Positions 21,510 through 35,174 of a stretch of DNA of 64,000 nucleotides are shown piece by piece (the stretch's first letter is position 1; the number at the start of each line of letters is the position of its first letter). Position numbers and translations under genes: made by a program. The notes beneath the pieces were generated by a model. It made no database searches. It was given only the letters and a program-made list of their open reading frames with translations, and was not told the DNA's origin. This DNA comes from Isoetes taiwanensis. Taxonomy: Eukaryota; Streptophyta; Lycopodiopsida; Isoetales; Isoetaceae. Where the stretch lies: positions 10,365,141 to 10,429,140 of the forward strand of contig JAJEKV010000023.1 in assembly GCA_021234155.1 (NCBI GenBank), given 5' to 3'.

Positions 21510-23205
21510 GATTTTAATCCCAGGCGAACGGAATAATATAGCTTAGTGGCCGGATTCTCTAGAGGTCCACATTTATGCTATTAATCTGAATCTAGTTGCA
21601 TGAGAGGTGAATTCATGAGAGGTGGCTGCTTTGCCATCATTTGCCACTTGATGTTGGTATTTGCATATACAGTGTTGTTCAAGAATAGCACGAAGCGCCT
21701 AAAACACAAAACTTTCTTGGCTCAACCTAATCAAGAGTGAAAGTCCTACTTGATGGACTGGCCACCATTTTTTCCTTCGGACATAAAGTATTCAAGTTCA
21801 AGGTAATAGCATATTCTGTGTCCTCATGTTCTGCATGATTGCCATACTTTGTTCATTCAATTTCACACAGTTTATTCCATATAAATTGCTTTGTAGATTG
21901 GTTTATACAAATTACTCCATCCTCTTACTTTATCTTCTAACTACAGAACAATGGCTACACACCAAGAATAAGTGATGACTACACAGGACAATTGAAGTAT
22001 GAGTTCGATGGATAGACCTCAGATATGTCATTTTTTTACAGTGTCTGCAATTGCCAGCTGAATTTAAAGCTTTCCATTGTAGTTTCTTCATGCATCTTCT
22101 TCTTTAAACAATATTCGATATTGGGACTGGTGCTTCTTGCTCTTATTATGTGTGATCCGGTTAATGGCATTGATCGGTTATTGATCATAGCTTGACACAT
22201 GTTTCATCAAGCACCAGAAGTCGTTGTATGGATTTGGTCTATGTCTGACAAGAGACTGTAAAGCCCAATATTTTCTTGAAATCACAGGGCATAGGTTGCG
22301 ACCGGGCACAGGAGTCATGTCCAATTCTGAAGTAGCTATTGAGGTCTCATGTAGCAAGAGATATTTTTCGCACATTTTATCTTCCATGTGACTTCCATGG
22401 AGATCCGTGGCAAAGGCAAAATATTAAATTAGCAGATGGAAGATGCTATTTAGTTTATCATCCATTATATGGGCTTGAAAGACCATTCATAACACCTCCA
22501 GGTTTGCAATTTCATGTGAGTATGATTGTTATAGTGGTGTATTATTCTATTTAGATAGTCCATTGTCCATTATTGTCTACGATTTTGATGCAAGAATAGG
22601 TTCAAGCTTATATGAATGTGATTGTTAGTTACGAGTGTTGTCACCCTAGCTATTTATACATGCAAAGGCTAAATATCTAGAACACCGAACATTATCTTAA
22701 ATTTTTTTGTATTAGATCTGTGACAAAGTTTATTTCAGGCTATTTAAGTTCCTATGGTAGGACATGCTGAAAGTAGTATTTTTTCTTTGTTTCATCTTCG
22801 AGGCAAGCTTGATGTAATTATTGTTACTGTCGTTGCAACGAGTGATCTAGGAACTCATGCGAAGTTGTCTATTGTGCATGAGCTTAGGTAAATGGAACTA
22901 TTATTATGGTTTTGTGGCTTAAAGCTCCAAAACATGGATGCCTCTAGATTTAGTTTGTAAAGCAATGCATCCATTATAGTGTGCAGAACCATTTGGAAAA
23001 TGACATAATGTATAATATGCATATTTCCACAGAAATCATAAAATCTATGCATATTTGTGCAGAAGCTTGCAGGTCTGAATATGTAGCATAATAACAGGGG
23101 GTTTTCTTTGTGTTTTTGTACGCCTTTCACTAAGGTTTTCCTATGATTTCGTGATGTATTCAAATGGATGTACTAATGCGTACATCTAGAGTGCACCGTT
23201 TCTGA
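21510..23205. other. No confident gene; one coding-like segment
   Basis: AT-rich DNA without recognisable genes. A short segment at about 22348-22515 (+) reads DFHGDPWQRQNIKLADGR and LVYHPLYGLERPFITPPG without stops, which looks protein-like and could be an exon or a gene relic. I do not recognise it. Confidence 0.3.
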
Positions 23206-23406
23206 GCCATTGATTTTAGCCTTTTTTTTTTTCAATGGTCAACAACCAATGGCTCACAACAAAAGCCATTTTTTTGTGTGTGTAGTGCATAATGGGCACA
23301 TGAAGGGCCATTGATTTTAGCCTTTTTTTTTCAATGGTCAACAATCAATGGCTCACAATGAAAGCCCTCTTTTTGTGTGTGTGGTGCATAATGGGCACAT
23401 GAAGGG
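23206..23406 (+). repeat. 101-bp tandem repeat, two copies
   Basis: The unit starts GCCATTGATTTTAGCC at 23206 and again at 23307. Each has a T run, an inverted CAATGGTCAACAA segment, a TTTTTGTGTGTGT run and GTGCATAATGGGCACATGAAGGG. Partial further copies of GAAGGGC follow. Confidence 0.85.
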
Positions 23407-24121
23407 CTTGAAGGGCGCATGTAGTGCAGTTTCCCCGCCGGCAACACATTTCTTATCATAACTTTTGATCCAGAGCTCTGTTTGAGATGATTTTTATTGC
23501 GTTGGAAAGCTCTCTCCGAGATCTTTTTGATAGTGTATGATATGGTTATGTTTGGTTAAGTTATCTATGCTAAAACAGCAATTTTTCGGCCGGGTTTGGT
23601 AGGCTTTCACATCCTACCAACTGATTAATACAGGATTGCGTTATTGGATATTGTTTTATGGCTCAAACCGAATGAAGCTTGCAAAAAATTACCATGCATT
23701 TTTAGATTTTGAGGCAGTTATTAAGCAAATTCCAAGGCTTCTAGATCCTTGTGCTAACAAGCAGAAAAGTTTTCCACTTTGGTTTCTCACCACAAGAATC
23801 CATGGAGGCCAAAGGCTGCTGTTAAATTCCAGTTGAAAAATGTTTGTGTATGGGTGTTGCAAACTTTATGACTTTCAGAATAATGGGATCAATCTGCTCT
23901 ATCTTTATGGTAACTGTTACTTATGTTCTATTTGTTTTATTGTGATCAAATTCAAAAGCTACAGGTGATGAAAGCCTCAAATGAATTCTAGTTTTTTTCT
24001 GGTTTGAATTCTAAAATTTTTGTCACACGGGGAGGGGGAGGTGACGTCCCTAAGGCCCCGAAGGGGTTTAAAATTTTTTTTTGCAACATAAACCATTAAC
24101 ATCCAACATATAAAAATTAAA

Positions 24122-24625
24122 TCCCCCAACACATAACAACCAACACATAACAACCATTGACATTAACAACCAACACATAACTACCATTGACATTAATTAA
24201 CACAACTATTGGGTCCAACACATTTAAATTAAAATCCCCCTTAACCCCCTTTGGTTTGGGTGCATATTCATACGGGGGGTGACGTAGGGCAGCGAGAGCC
24301 CTCATAATTGTATTTTGCATGTACGAAATCAACACCATATAGTATTCTGCTTGAAATCTTATAGTATTTTGCGAATCTTGTTATACAGTATAGCAAATTT
24401 TGTACTTGCATACCCCACAAATCAGGAACTTTACGTACGGTGTAGATTAAGGAATAAGGGGTGAATATGCCTATCCAACAGCTCTCGTTGCCCGGAGTCA
24501 CCCCCGTGTGAATATGCACCCAAACCAAAGGGGGTTTAAGGGGGATTTTAATTTAAACGTGTTGGACCCAATGGTTGTGTTAATTAATGTCAATGGTAGT
24601 TATGTGTTGGTTGTTATGTGTTGGG
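24122..24625. mobile_element. Foldback MITE with long terminal inverted repeats
   Basis: The right arm (24481-24625) is the near-perfect reverse complement of the left arm (24122-24298). The left arm carries an extra internal duplication of an AACAACCATTGACATT block. Shared segments include AACACATAACAACCAACAC, GGGTCCAACAC and TTTGGTTTGGGTGCATATTC. The loop between the arms (about 180 bases) holds no gene. Superfamily not assigned; no clear target duplication was identified. Confidence 0.75.
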
Positions 24626-26903
24626 ATGACATACGTGCCACTTGACCGAGGAAGTTATCTAGGTATAGATGTCATGAATTGTCCTTATCAGCATCCATTG
24701 CCGTCATCACATGCTACCAACGAAACTTCTTGGATTCTAGAAGGTGCACAGCTGGCCTTTTTTTAGGAGTTTTGGCAATATCTACATAGTAGAAGATTGC
24801 TGAAAGCTCTTGAACAATCTGGTTTTGTATCATTGCAAAGAAGGAATGTAATCTCTTATGAAATCTCTATCTATGTTCTGTACATTGCACAAACTTCCAT
24901 ATTTTATAGGATCATATTTGCAAAGATTCAAATAGGATTTTATGTAATGGGTTATTTCTGCTCGAATCTTGGACCATAAGTTGTGCAACCCAGCAGCAAT
25001 TTAAGGTGGAGCTTCTGCCTTTACACTTGGGTAAGTGTTTTTTTGCAACACTTCATTTCAAATTTATTGCTCATTAAAATTTGTGCTCTTGCCTGCTGTG
25101 TTTTTGAGAAAATGGACAAAATAAAGACGTCTCTTAGTCAGCATGAGACTTTCCATGACAGTTGTAGGTAGGGTGGTATCTTAAACTATGCTGCTTCTAC
25201 AGAGACCCGTTTACAGGTCCTCTTTACATCATTACATAAGTAGTTATTTAGTGGTCATGACCCAAAGATGATCCAAAATGTAATGGAGTACCATAGAAAT
25301 ATTCATCATTACAAAAATATTCTTCTTTCTCTGCTATCGTTTGGGTTGAAACTGGTGGTAATCCTTCATTTGTATGCATTTAGATACAATGCTTTGGTTT
25401 GGGCTGGAGTTGGTGATGTATTAATTGTCACTATGCATTTAGATATGAATGCTCTGGCCTTCTTGAAAACATAACTATAGACCTTTGTTCTCTGAATGTA
25501 TAATTTGTGCTTTCTAATGCAAGTTTATCTTATCCTATTGTGTTTTGTTATAGGGTCAGAATATGCGTGCTAACACTCTATGTTGTTGCAACATTCTTCT
25601 CAAACATTATATGCCTGAGAATGGACATTGGAGGCTAGCATTATTTCAGTAGACATTTGGTCGCTTATTTCAGACAATATCTAATTGTTTTTTAGAGTGC
25701 TCAAGAAGTTTTGATCGTATGCTCAAGAAGTTTTGATTGTATGCTGATAACAGGCTGCAGTTTATATTTGAAGATGTGATCTGACATTTACATGCTTTCC
25801 TCCTTACACATACTTTAATTTGTATATTTTCTTTATGCATGCTTTTGTATACGTGTTTGCTAACATGCTATTATTTATTCATGCAAGTTGTGCCTTTGCT
25901 TAAAAACAATGCATGTCATCCATGCCACCACATGATTCTGTACATCTAAATGATTTGCAACATGCAGGATACTCTACTGTGCAATGATTTTCTGTCAAAC
26001 ATGGTTGCATGACGGTGCAACTCAAAGCAAGAGAGACAATTTACAGATTTCTTGCATCAATGGGTCTCCTATAATCAATTTTTTTGTTGCATCAACAGGT
26101 AAGAGTTTAAATCTATTGTCCAGATCCAACATAGAGTTTGCCATAGATAGTCTTAGACAGGTACTACAATGTTTTGTTTTAGGTCTTGGGAGCATGCAAC
26201 TGCATTTTTAAGGCAGATGACATGTGGGAACAAATCATGCATTCTGGGCATTCTTTTGCAGAAAAAGTAAGATCCACAATGAGACAAGCTCCATTTGCAA
26301 TGTATATTTTTTGGGCTGTTGGCATCATTATGAAGCTCCATTTGCAATCCTAAAGCTTTGATTCAATCTTTAGATAATCATATGTGATAATTGTTCAATC
26401 TCTGGAAAAGATCAGCATGTTGCAAAAGCAAAATCCCTGAATCAATCCTCAGTTCCCAACTCCATATATTGATGTATGTGCTATTATTTTTTGTGGGTTG
26501 TTACCGGATGATAAAAGCTTGCTCCCCACTCTAGGTTGCCAAGGACATATATTTTTATTATGTAACTATTCTAAGAGATAATGATTTATACGATATTTCG
26601 GCTCTCGATGCTTATTATTTAATGATTGTTAATCTTATATGACTTGGAGATCATATTCATGTTGAGCCCAATATTAAGTTCTGTGAAAGGCCTGAGTTAT
26701 CTTTCTAGAACTTTAGACATGGCCTATACTTCTCTTTCTATATCAATCACTTATCCTTTCTCTATCGTTTAAAAGAGGAGTAGAAACATTACTAACTTCA
26801 GTCATATAGGTTTGGAAATCCATGTTAAAAGTGTCAAATTTATCATTCCACGTCCTCACTAAGTGCGACTAGAACTTTCATCAAAGCTCACATATTTCAA
26901 TAT
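24626..26903. other. No gene identified
   Basis: AT-rich non-coding sequence. Only short ORFs without recognisable domains occur. Confidence 0.4.
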
Positions 26904-27436
26904 GGTGGTTTTTTTTTTTTTTTTTTTTTTTGTTGAAGGACGTCAGACTTTATTCAATCAAAGAGTCAAATACAAGTATAAATGCAGAGACAGGAATAAA
27001 ATCTCAGCGGATAAGCAGAGACCCACCGAGTGAAGCAACCTGCCTAAGCATAAGAGTGCACATCCAAATACTCCTCAAAAATCAATCGCCTCTTGCGAGG
27101 GGCAAGTGAAGAACAATGATACGACTTTACAATGTAACCTTGAGCTTCTTGGAGAACACGATTATCTGCCACATCCAGACCTTTGAAGATTACCAATCTT
27201 CGTCTTTTCCAGATAGTCCAAAGCAACCATCCTGCTGCTAGATGAAAAGCCTGGCCTTGTAACTCTGTCCAGGTACTTGGGTAAATTGCCAAAAGCAGTT
27301 GTTGACTTGTTAGTGAAACCTGAAAAGGGGAAAACAACCAGTCCCATACCTGTCTAAGGTGTTCACACATGAAAAAGCAATGCTCAATGGTCTCAGATCC
27401 ACGCTTGCATACTGGACACTGATTTGATATTCTAGG
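26904..27436 (-). mobile_element. 5'-truncated LINE (non-LTR retrotransposon) 3' end
   Basis: A 23-base T run at 26910-26932 is the poly-A tail of a minus-strand insertion, preceded on its own strand by an AATAAAGTCTGA polyadenylation-like region. The coding part has the zinc-binding RT-associated motif CPVCKRGSETIEHCFFMC followed by HLRQVWDWLF and WLLWTIWKRRRLVIF. These are typical of the C-terminal zf-RVT region of plant LINEs. The element starts abruptly near 27436, so it lacks the reverse transcriptase. A GGTGG(TTTT) on both flanks (26904 and 27436) may be the target duplication, but the T run makes this weak. Confidence 0.75.
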
Positions 27437-27444
27437 GTGGTTTT

Positions 27445-28531
27445 ATTTTGTTATTACAAAAAAGTCTTCTTAAGTGTTAATACAACTAGAAGCTACAATA
27501 TCGTAATGCTAAAACCTTTGGAGTGTAGTCATATATATGTGATTTGTACAAAGGATGTTAAATCATTTCCATCTCTTTTTGTAATGTAGACTTCATTGTA
27601 CATGCCAACAAACTTAGTATACGTGCCAACAAATAATAAACAATCTAGGTAATTGAAGACTATTCCACCAAACAAATTGCAATTGGGTCCACTACAACTT
27701 AATAACCTACATAAGAACCATTGAATAATACGTTACCCATTTGACAAAGGCTATTCAAAGCATACTTTCTACAAAAACATGCATGCACAAGGTCATAAGA
27801 CCATTGAATAGTTTGATACACTTTACAAATATCAATATGGGGCTTTGAAATTTTGGTAAAGCATCTGGATGCCACTGTAGTTTGATAACATTCCAATATG
27901 GCATTGCTTACTTATATGACCAATGCAAAAATTCAACCCAAATGAACAATGAGGTGAATGGAAGAAATGTATGACCTTGAATTGCACAATATGTTTGCGA
28001 AAAGCAGTCAAAATGTGTGAGCAAACATCAGCCTATGCGTTACAAAGCAAACTTGGTCTCATATAGATGATGCTTTGCAATATCATATCGCTTGAACGAG
28101 TAACTCATCATTAAAATGTCTACCATTAAAGAACTAAATTCCACCTTTAATACCAATAAAACATATGCTTTATGTTACAACCAAATATGCAATTCACGCA
28201 ATTCACGTAGTATGCCCACGTAAACTAGATATGAAATTCAAACCCTTACAATTCGACATATCAACCTATATGTAGGATCTTAGCCATAATTTTGCATATG
28301 ACAAACAACCCAATTAAACAAACACTTTTTTTGGGTATTTTTCCACTAACATGTAGCTAAACCTAGCCCATAGGACATTACTGCAAAAATCACAACATAC
28401 AAATTCGCAAGGCATGAATGGTATTCATGTTTCCTTTTGCGCGATGTAGCAAGTCATTTGGTCATAGCTATGTAGCAATACTTTGTTATAGAGGTCATGC
28501 CAATGAATATCAACTTAAAATCTAGCCAGTG
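27445..28531. other. No gene identified
   Basis: AT-rich sequence with no recognisable coding capacity. Confidence 0.4.
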
Positions 28532-28612
28532 CTTTTGAAAAATTCCAAATTAAAAGGGTTGGAATTAAAAGGCTTTTGAAAAATTCCAAATTAAAAGGGT
28601 TGGAATTAAAAG
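28532..28612 (+). repeat. 41-bp tandem repeat, two copies
   Basis: The GCTTTTGAAAAATTCC unit repeats at 28531 and 28572, near-identical over about 41 bases including AAATTAAAAGGGTTGGAATT. Confidence 0.8.
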
Positions 28613-28928
28613 GGTTGACTGGTACCTATGCCCGGCAGCGCCGGTCACCCATTACTAGTTTTATTTAGATTAATTAGGGTTTAGTATTAATGGCCCTCGG
28701 CCTTTTAGCCATAAACATGTGCCCACATACAGCCTATACATCATCATGTTAAATAACGTTTTACATTATCATTATTATGAGTCAATTGAAAGCACTTTGC
28801 TCGAGGAATTAGTTTCAATCTTAGTATGCATTATGCAAGACATCTATTTTGTTGGCACCATTTTCTGTTCTATCCGCAATAATCACAAACGGACTCGCTT
28901 ATATGTGCAAAATTAACAATTTGTTCAT

Positions 28929-31900
28929 CTAGTCAAAGGCGTAAGGGTCGTCTTCATAAGGGTCCAGGCATTTCCCTCCGAAAAGATCAGCAATTGTGTC
29001 TTTCTGCCAAAACTCGAGGACAATCAATAAGAAAAGACAGTTTGTGGAACATGGTTTCTATCTAGTCGCACGCCCTATGCCTAATATGCATGTTTGAGAT
29101 GGTCTACCTTTGGCCGTTTTCTTCTGGCATCTTCTAACTTGGAGTTCTCCTAAAGAAAATATACAGAATCAGTACTCCAGATTAAATTGACTAAAATATA
29201 ATGTTGATTCTTACCGATTTCCTCTTTCTTTTTGTCGCCTGTTGTTGAATAATCTGGTGGTGTTGTTGAGTAACCTTAGGCTGTTGTGTAGCCTGTTGTT
29301 GAGTAACGTGTCGTTGTGTAACCTTAAGCTGTTGCTGAGTGACCTGTATGCCCAAAGATTATAATTGTAAAATACCTATGAAGAATCACCAAAAGTAAAA
29401 TGTCTAAGCTTGTCTGCAACAGGGATACCGTTCTTATTTTCAATGCCATTCCCAAGCAGCTTCTTTTCTATACTCTGTTAGAGATGACCCTCAAATATCC
29501 TGATCTTTATATCTAGAACACAATTCTTGTCCTGATACTCTAGGCACTTCAAAGACAAATCATACTAAGGTACTCTTTATTCCCATGGGAAAGAAATGAG
29601 TACCTAAATCTGCTCGAAGGTAATAAATGATAGGTTTAAAGCCATGCAAATCTTAAGTAGCCCTCACCGTTTTCCCTATGGCATTAGTATATCCACCGGT
29701 AATCATCGATGATATCTCCTGTTTCAAAGATGCTATTTCTTTTCTGGCCTGCACAGCCAAAATTCTCATGTTATTCAAACTGGCTACACGTTCATCTATT
29801 ATATGCAAGATTTGCAGGCAGAAAGAGCAGACAGAAAGGGTTCTTCATTTCTTAAAGTAGAAGCATACTTCGGATATAAGTCTTTCATGTTCTGCCTCCA
29901 GCTTCTGTACGTGTAGTTCATGGTCTTTCTCCATTTCTTCCATTTTCCTTTCAATTTTCTTAGCGTCAATTAATGTTTGCTGCAAAAAAAAAAAGATATA
30001 CATAAGTAGAGAGTGGACATAAAATAAAATGTTACATTTAACACTTTGCATGCCTCTCTGATTTCGTGCAAAGCTATTTCATGCTTTTCATTGACTTCAG
30101 CCTCGAACTTGGAAATCGTTAGTCTCTTATCCTGCTCATGAGAGTCCCGAAGTTCTCTAACCTGTAGCAAGAATTAACTTTAACATGCTTGAGGTTAAAA
30201 AAATTGAAAGGAAAATGGAAGAAATTGAGAAGACCATGAACTACACTTATAGAAGCTGGAGGCAGAACATGAAAACATCCAGCAAAGGTGTGCTTCATTT
30301 TACCAGGTGTGCATGCTCCTCTTGAAGACTTTGAAGATTTTGTGCAAACAGCAAGCTTTGTTTTGACAACTGTTCTTCATAATGCTGCCGTATAGATGAT
30401 AACTCAGATTCCGCCTGGAATCTAAGATGGTAAGCATGAAGACATAATAACTTAATACTCAGTATGATGATTCACCAAAGCACCTTTTGCACCTCCTTGG
30501 AAATCGCTTCTTTTGTCTCTATTTCGTATTTTCGTCTGATATCATTCATTTCCTGCATGAATATCCAGGATAGAGGACATAAATATGATGGGTTTCCAGA
30601 CAGAGTTATCGTACATGGGCACGGCTATAAATCTACATATTTTACCTGATTGTTCCGTTGCGAAATCTCTTTCAAATGCCTTGTAAGTTCTGCTTGCTTT
30701 TCGTCGAGTTGATACTCTGATTGCTTTTTTATCTCTAACATTATTTTTTCAGTGGCAACCACCTGCGCTTGTATCTGGAATGACATATTTAAACGGCTTA
30801 AATAATTGGAAAAACGGGAACATTTTCCAAAGTTTGTGGTGGAAACAATGCACAAGCTTGTGAGCATACCTCAGTTTTCTGTTCCTCGAGAAGTTTTTTC
30901 TCCTCCTCAAGTTTCTGTTTTGATATGCAAAGCTCATGGCATTCCTGACAAATACGGTTCACATCCGACTGTTGTGATATAATCTGTTGTTCCAATAAAG
31001 CAATGCTCTGCAACATTGCTTGCTCCTTTCTTTCTTGTTCATTAATCTTCTCTTGTAATGCAATTTCAACAGTCTGGCTTGCAGCTTTCATTTCTGAGAT
31101 AGCTTGAATCAAATCATCCTGTAAAATGAATGAATGTGTTTACTTAAGTCATAACTCTTATCCCAAATAACCCAAAGGTAACTAACATACCTTGTCTTTC
31201 TGTAAATCATTCATGTTGGATAAGGATGACTCTGCCTTTTCTTCAAAAACTTGGACAGATTCCTCAAGTTTGTGCTTTTCAGTCAGCATTCTTTCTAGGG
31301 TTTGCTCAAGAGTCTTCAGCTCATTCTGTGCTGCTTGCTCCTTAGTGAAGAAATCATTTGCTCTGAGTTCTATATGTTTTTGAAGCTCATCTATTTGCGT
31401 TTTGGAATCTGCAAACGGTATACTAAGTTTTACCTCAAATATTCCCCCCCCCCCAAACAGTAAAAACCCCTATTAGAAGAGTCAGACCTTGAAGCTGTTG
31501 CTGCAAGCTTTCATTGGCGCGTTTTTCCTCTTCTAACTGTAGCCTAACTTGCTTCAATTCAACAAGGACTATATTCTTCGAATCAATTTCAGTCTGCACT
31601 TTTCCATTGCAATTTGTAATTTCAGAGACTAATCTGTCTATATTGTCTGACTGTAAGGAGTTCACTTTCTCCATGTCCTGGAGCCTGGACAAAAGGATTT
31701 CTTTTTCTTCAGTCATGATTTCGTTCTCTTTCACTGAAACAGAAAGTTGGATTCTCAGCTCCTCTACTCGTGCTTCTAAAGCACCTTTGTTTTCCATCTG
31801 CAATGGTTGAAGAACACAACAGATTATATAATAATTCCATGCTAAGAACAAGATTTTACATGAACATACCAATTCAAAATATGTCTTGTTTAAGCAATCC

Positions 31901-33078
31901 AGTTCATTACTTTTCATATCTGAAACCTGTTTCATCTTAATGTGCTCAGCTTGAGAAATTGCCAGTGCTTGTTGGTTAGCCTCAATCAAAGCGTTCATGC
32001 TCAACAACTCTTCTTTAATGCGAACTGAATATAAGAGAGAGGAAAAAACTAGTCCTGAGAAACTACAAACCAATTAATTTTTTGAGGCTGCAAAACTCAC
32101 TGATTTCCTTAGAAGACTCTTCAATGTCTAGCATCTGAGAGGTGCATTGTCCATTAAGTCTCTCAAGATCCTTCTGCTTCTCCGTACGCTCTTCTTTCCC
32201 TAAACCGAAATGTCAGATGCTTGAATAACGTTTTTACCCTGGAAACACAACAAAAAACTTTGTCCTTACATTTACTGACTTCTGTTTCGGCCTGCTCCAG
32301 TTTCCGAACAAGCCCTTTGATTGTTACTTCCATTTCCTCGTGATAACTCAGCCTTTCTTGCAACTTCTCTTGCAGAAAGCTTTTATGTGATTCGGCTGTG
32401 AAAGGATCGATGTTAAGCGTAATCTAATTTCGAGTGTTTTGGCGAATCATGCAGTACCCACTAATATACCTTCTTGTAGCTGGCCCTCTAAATCATGGAT
32501 GGTTTCAGTAATCTGATCGAATAATGCTTTACTGGATAAGAATTTGGAATCAAGCCCATTCCAGAGTTTTAAGTCCTCCTTTTGCTTCACTTTCAGCATG
32601 GCGTTCTCGTTGTTAGATTCTTGAAGCTTTAGCTCGAGATTACGCACCAATTCTTCTGATTTTTGAAGCTTGGAGTTCTGCAGCATTGTGCGACACAAGA
32701 CATATGCTCATACCGTAAAGAGTGTCGCCAAATTGCATCGGTTAGAGTTTACTTACCACCATCTGCAAACCCGTCTTCACACAAGCTTGTTCTTGCATCA
32801 TTTTATCTGAATCCGCATATTTCCAGTTAGAAAATCTCATTTAACAAATCGCCCAGGCTACCAATGCTGAATAATGGGAATATTTTTCGAAGGAAGCAAA
32901 TGTCACCTGCTGTGAGCTTTAAGTTGGTAAAACTCTCTGCCGTTCTTGCATCCGACTTCATAAAAGCATCAATTTTCGGCTGAGCTGAAGATTTGGTACC
33001 TCCAAGAAGGGCCCTGACGGATTGGCGAGGCTGATCCATGATTCTTGTCTTTGGGAGGGAAAGCTGCAACGTCGCCAT
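28929..33078 (-). CDS. ZYP1: Synaptonemal complex transverse-filament protein ZYP1 (SCP1-like)
   Basis: ZYP1 forms the transverse filaments that join homologous chromosome axes in meiosis. The gene spans about 19 exons with short introns. Exons 1-12, whose phases all agree, are 33078-32907, 32806-32757, 32677-32470, 32395-32270, 32199-32101, 32024-31870, 31797-31488, 31408-31191, 31118-30870, 30774-30646, 30552-30484 and 30414-30304. Then come 30161-30036 (or 30045), 29979-29869, 29748-29668, an uncertain exon near 29474-29429, 29343-29215, 29149-29108 and 29003-28929. The product is about 835 residues, close to Arabidopsis ZYP1 (about 870), and mostly coiled coil. Diagnostic matches to ZYP1: KLWNGLDSKFLSSKALFDQ, KQAELTRHLKEISQRNNQ, NDIRRKYEIE and the C-terminal IADLFGG ... 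DDPYAFD. A Gln-rich VTQQQ stretch precedes the basic KRKRK. No disruption is seen. Confidence 0.92.
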
Positions 33079-34625
33079 AGCTCGTGTAGAAGTACCGTTG
33101 CTTGGTAGATTAGTTGAGCTGGAGAAATGTCCAATATGTTTTAATACGTCCGAACCATTCTAGACGTCCAGAACCATTAAATATGACGGAAAATATTCGC
33201 TCAATAAACTTCTGCGATTTTTGTTTGGTTTGGGAATCAGTGGTTGGGACTATGATTTTGGTGTCGTATTGTATGAAAAAGGGTATTTTTTGGGACGTTT
33301 GAGCAGCTTAATTGCATTTACTGGTCTAGTTAGTGGTCTAGTTTCTAATTTTAATGTGTTTCCAATTTCCTTGTTGGCTATTTTTCATGCTAAATTGTAG
33401 GGCGTGGATAGCGTTTCACGCCACTTGCTTTTCGAGGCTGGGCTCTCTGTTTTTGCAGGCGCAGGCATCGTTGAAGCCAAGAAACGACCTGCTGCTTTGT
33501 TGGTTTGCATCTTATTGTGAAGGCGTATTTGGTATTTGTGTCTTTTATGGGCCAGAGGGACGATTGAATGAGCATCTGGATGAAAACTGGAAGTGGTGGT
33601 GGAAGCAGATACAGGTGCTTTATCCGCAAGAAAGGCTGGCCGAACAGATACAAGGAGGGCAGCCGACACCAAAACCGGAAGTCAGAGCAGTCTGGCTCCT
33701 GCAAATCGGCATCTGCATGATTTCTTTCGGTTGCATGATTGTGTTCCATTCTGACTCCAGAGATTCCAATTGCGGGCTGCTGTGTCCAGATGCGATCCAG
33801 CTTGCATGTGACGGTGATTGAGGCCTTATAAGCAGAGCTTGAAGTGCGGCCTTTTTGTAAAGCTTGAGATTTATTTGTGTTCCATATCGATTGTTGGCTG
33901 TAGCTTGATTACATAGAGGAATTCAGAGGAATTGGTTGTCTTTCTCTGTTTTAATATATATTCTTAGCCAAATTCTTAGGTGAGGAAGGTGCTTCTTGGG
34001 TATCTATTGGTTGTGCAGATTTGAGGATGGTTTTCTGTCTTATTGATGTTTTATGGATGCAGATTGCATGGTTTATACTATGGCAGGATATGCCACAGCT
34101 ATGCCATGAGCCTGACGGACGCCCGACCTGTATGAAGCTGGGAGCTTGTTTTTTAATTGTTTTGTTTCAACCATGGGTTTGAAGTGTATCACGGTGATGT
34201 GCAAAGGTTCATATGACGGTGATGGGCAAAGGTTCCAAATTATATGTTGGCATGTTTCGAATCTTAGAAAGTGGCAAGGCATGTTTTTTTGAAAAAAATG
34301 CCAGCCGCTGATGTGGAATCATGCCCGGGATATGCTGAAGATCAACGACCCATATTTAATCCTACGAAGTAAACCCATAATCCTAGTAATAAACAAATTA
34401 GTTTGCATCATATCACGGTGAAACAAGGTCCTAAGAAATATTTGTTCACGGTACCAATTTTTTTAGAGATTTTTGGAATAACGGAATTTTTGTCGGCGTC
34501 TAAGGGTGGGTCCGACCTGGATTGCCGGACTTGGATTGCCGTACCCAGGTCTTGACCTGCGCAAAAAAGAAATTGCGGACTGATTACTTTTCGTTAAGGT
34601 CGAAAACCTGATCCAAGCAAGGCCG
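33079..34625. other. Upstream region of ZYP1; one unrecognised ORF
   Basis: An ORF at 33354-33821 (+, 155 residues) overlaps open frames on the other strand and has no recognised domain. It could be chance. A block at about 33243 (GGTTGGGACTATGATTTTGG) recurs, diverged, at the right edge of the window (63972). The rest shows no gene. Confidence 0.3.
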
Positions 34626-34735
34626 GATCTTCATGGGATCATGGCGTCTGGATGCCTGGCCAAAAAAAAATTCAAGGTCAGATCTTCATGGGAACATGGC
34701 ATCTTTATGCCTGGCCAAGAAAAATCTCAAGGTTT
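34626..34735 (+). repeat. 55-bp tandem repeat, two copies
   Basis: A GATCTTCATGGGA unit begins at 34626 and 34681. Both have ACATGGC/TCATGGC, TATGCCTGGCCAA and AAGGT blocks. Confidence 0.75.
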
Positions 34736-35174
34736 TGAGCCCATGGGAAAGCACCTTAAAAAGCCTCAAAACCTTAGGCTTACAAAACTACAAAATCGTT
34801 TAAAACCTTAGGCTCACCTGAGAAGTAAATTGCCAAACTTAGCAACCCCAGCTAACCTTGCAAAGACTACAACGCCTACGAAGCCGGCGGACAAGCACTT
34901 GACATATTGGCGATGTAGTATGCAACCCTCGATGATTTTTTTTTTGCTTCCGATGATTGTAGCAGACGTACGTAGTTGGCATCGGCCATGTCAGAAGAAG
35001 TTCGACAGATTCTAGATTTCGGCCTAGGAAATTTGGCGAGCTTTACGAAGTTCGATGAAGTTCTTGTTCTATAGCAAACTCACAATTCTATATAAGGTCC
35101 ATCAAACTTGTTTGCTTCATCATCGAGTTTTCTTCTAATTTTGAAGAAGGATTGCAAAGTTGGGGTGGTTTGCA

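Noticed and set aside
33354-33821. 155-residue ORF upstream of ZYP1
   Set aside because: No motif and competing open frames on the opposite strand; may be chance.
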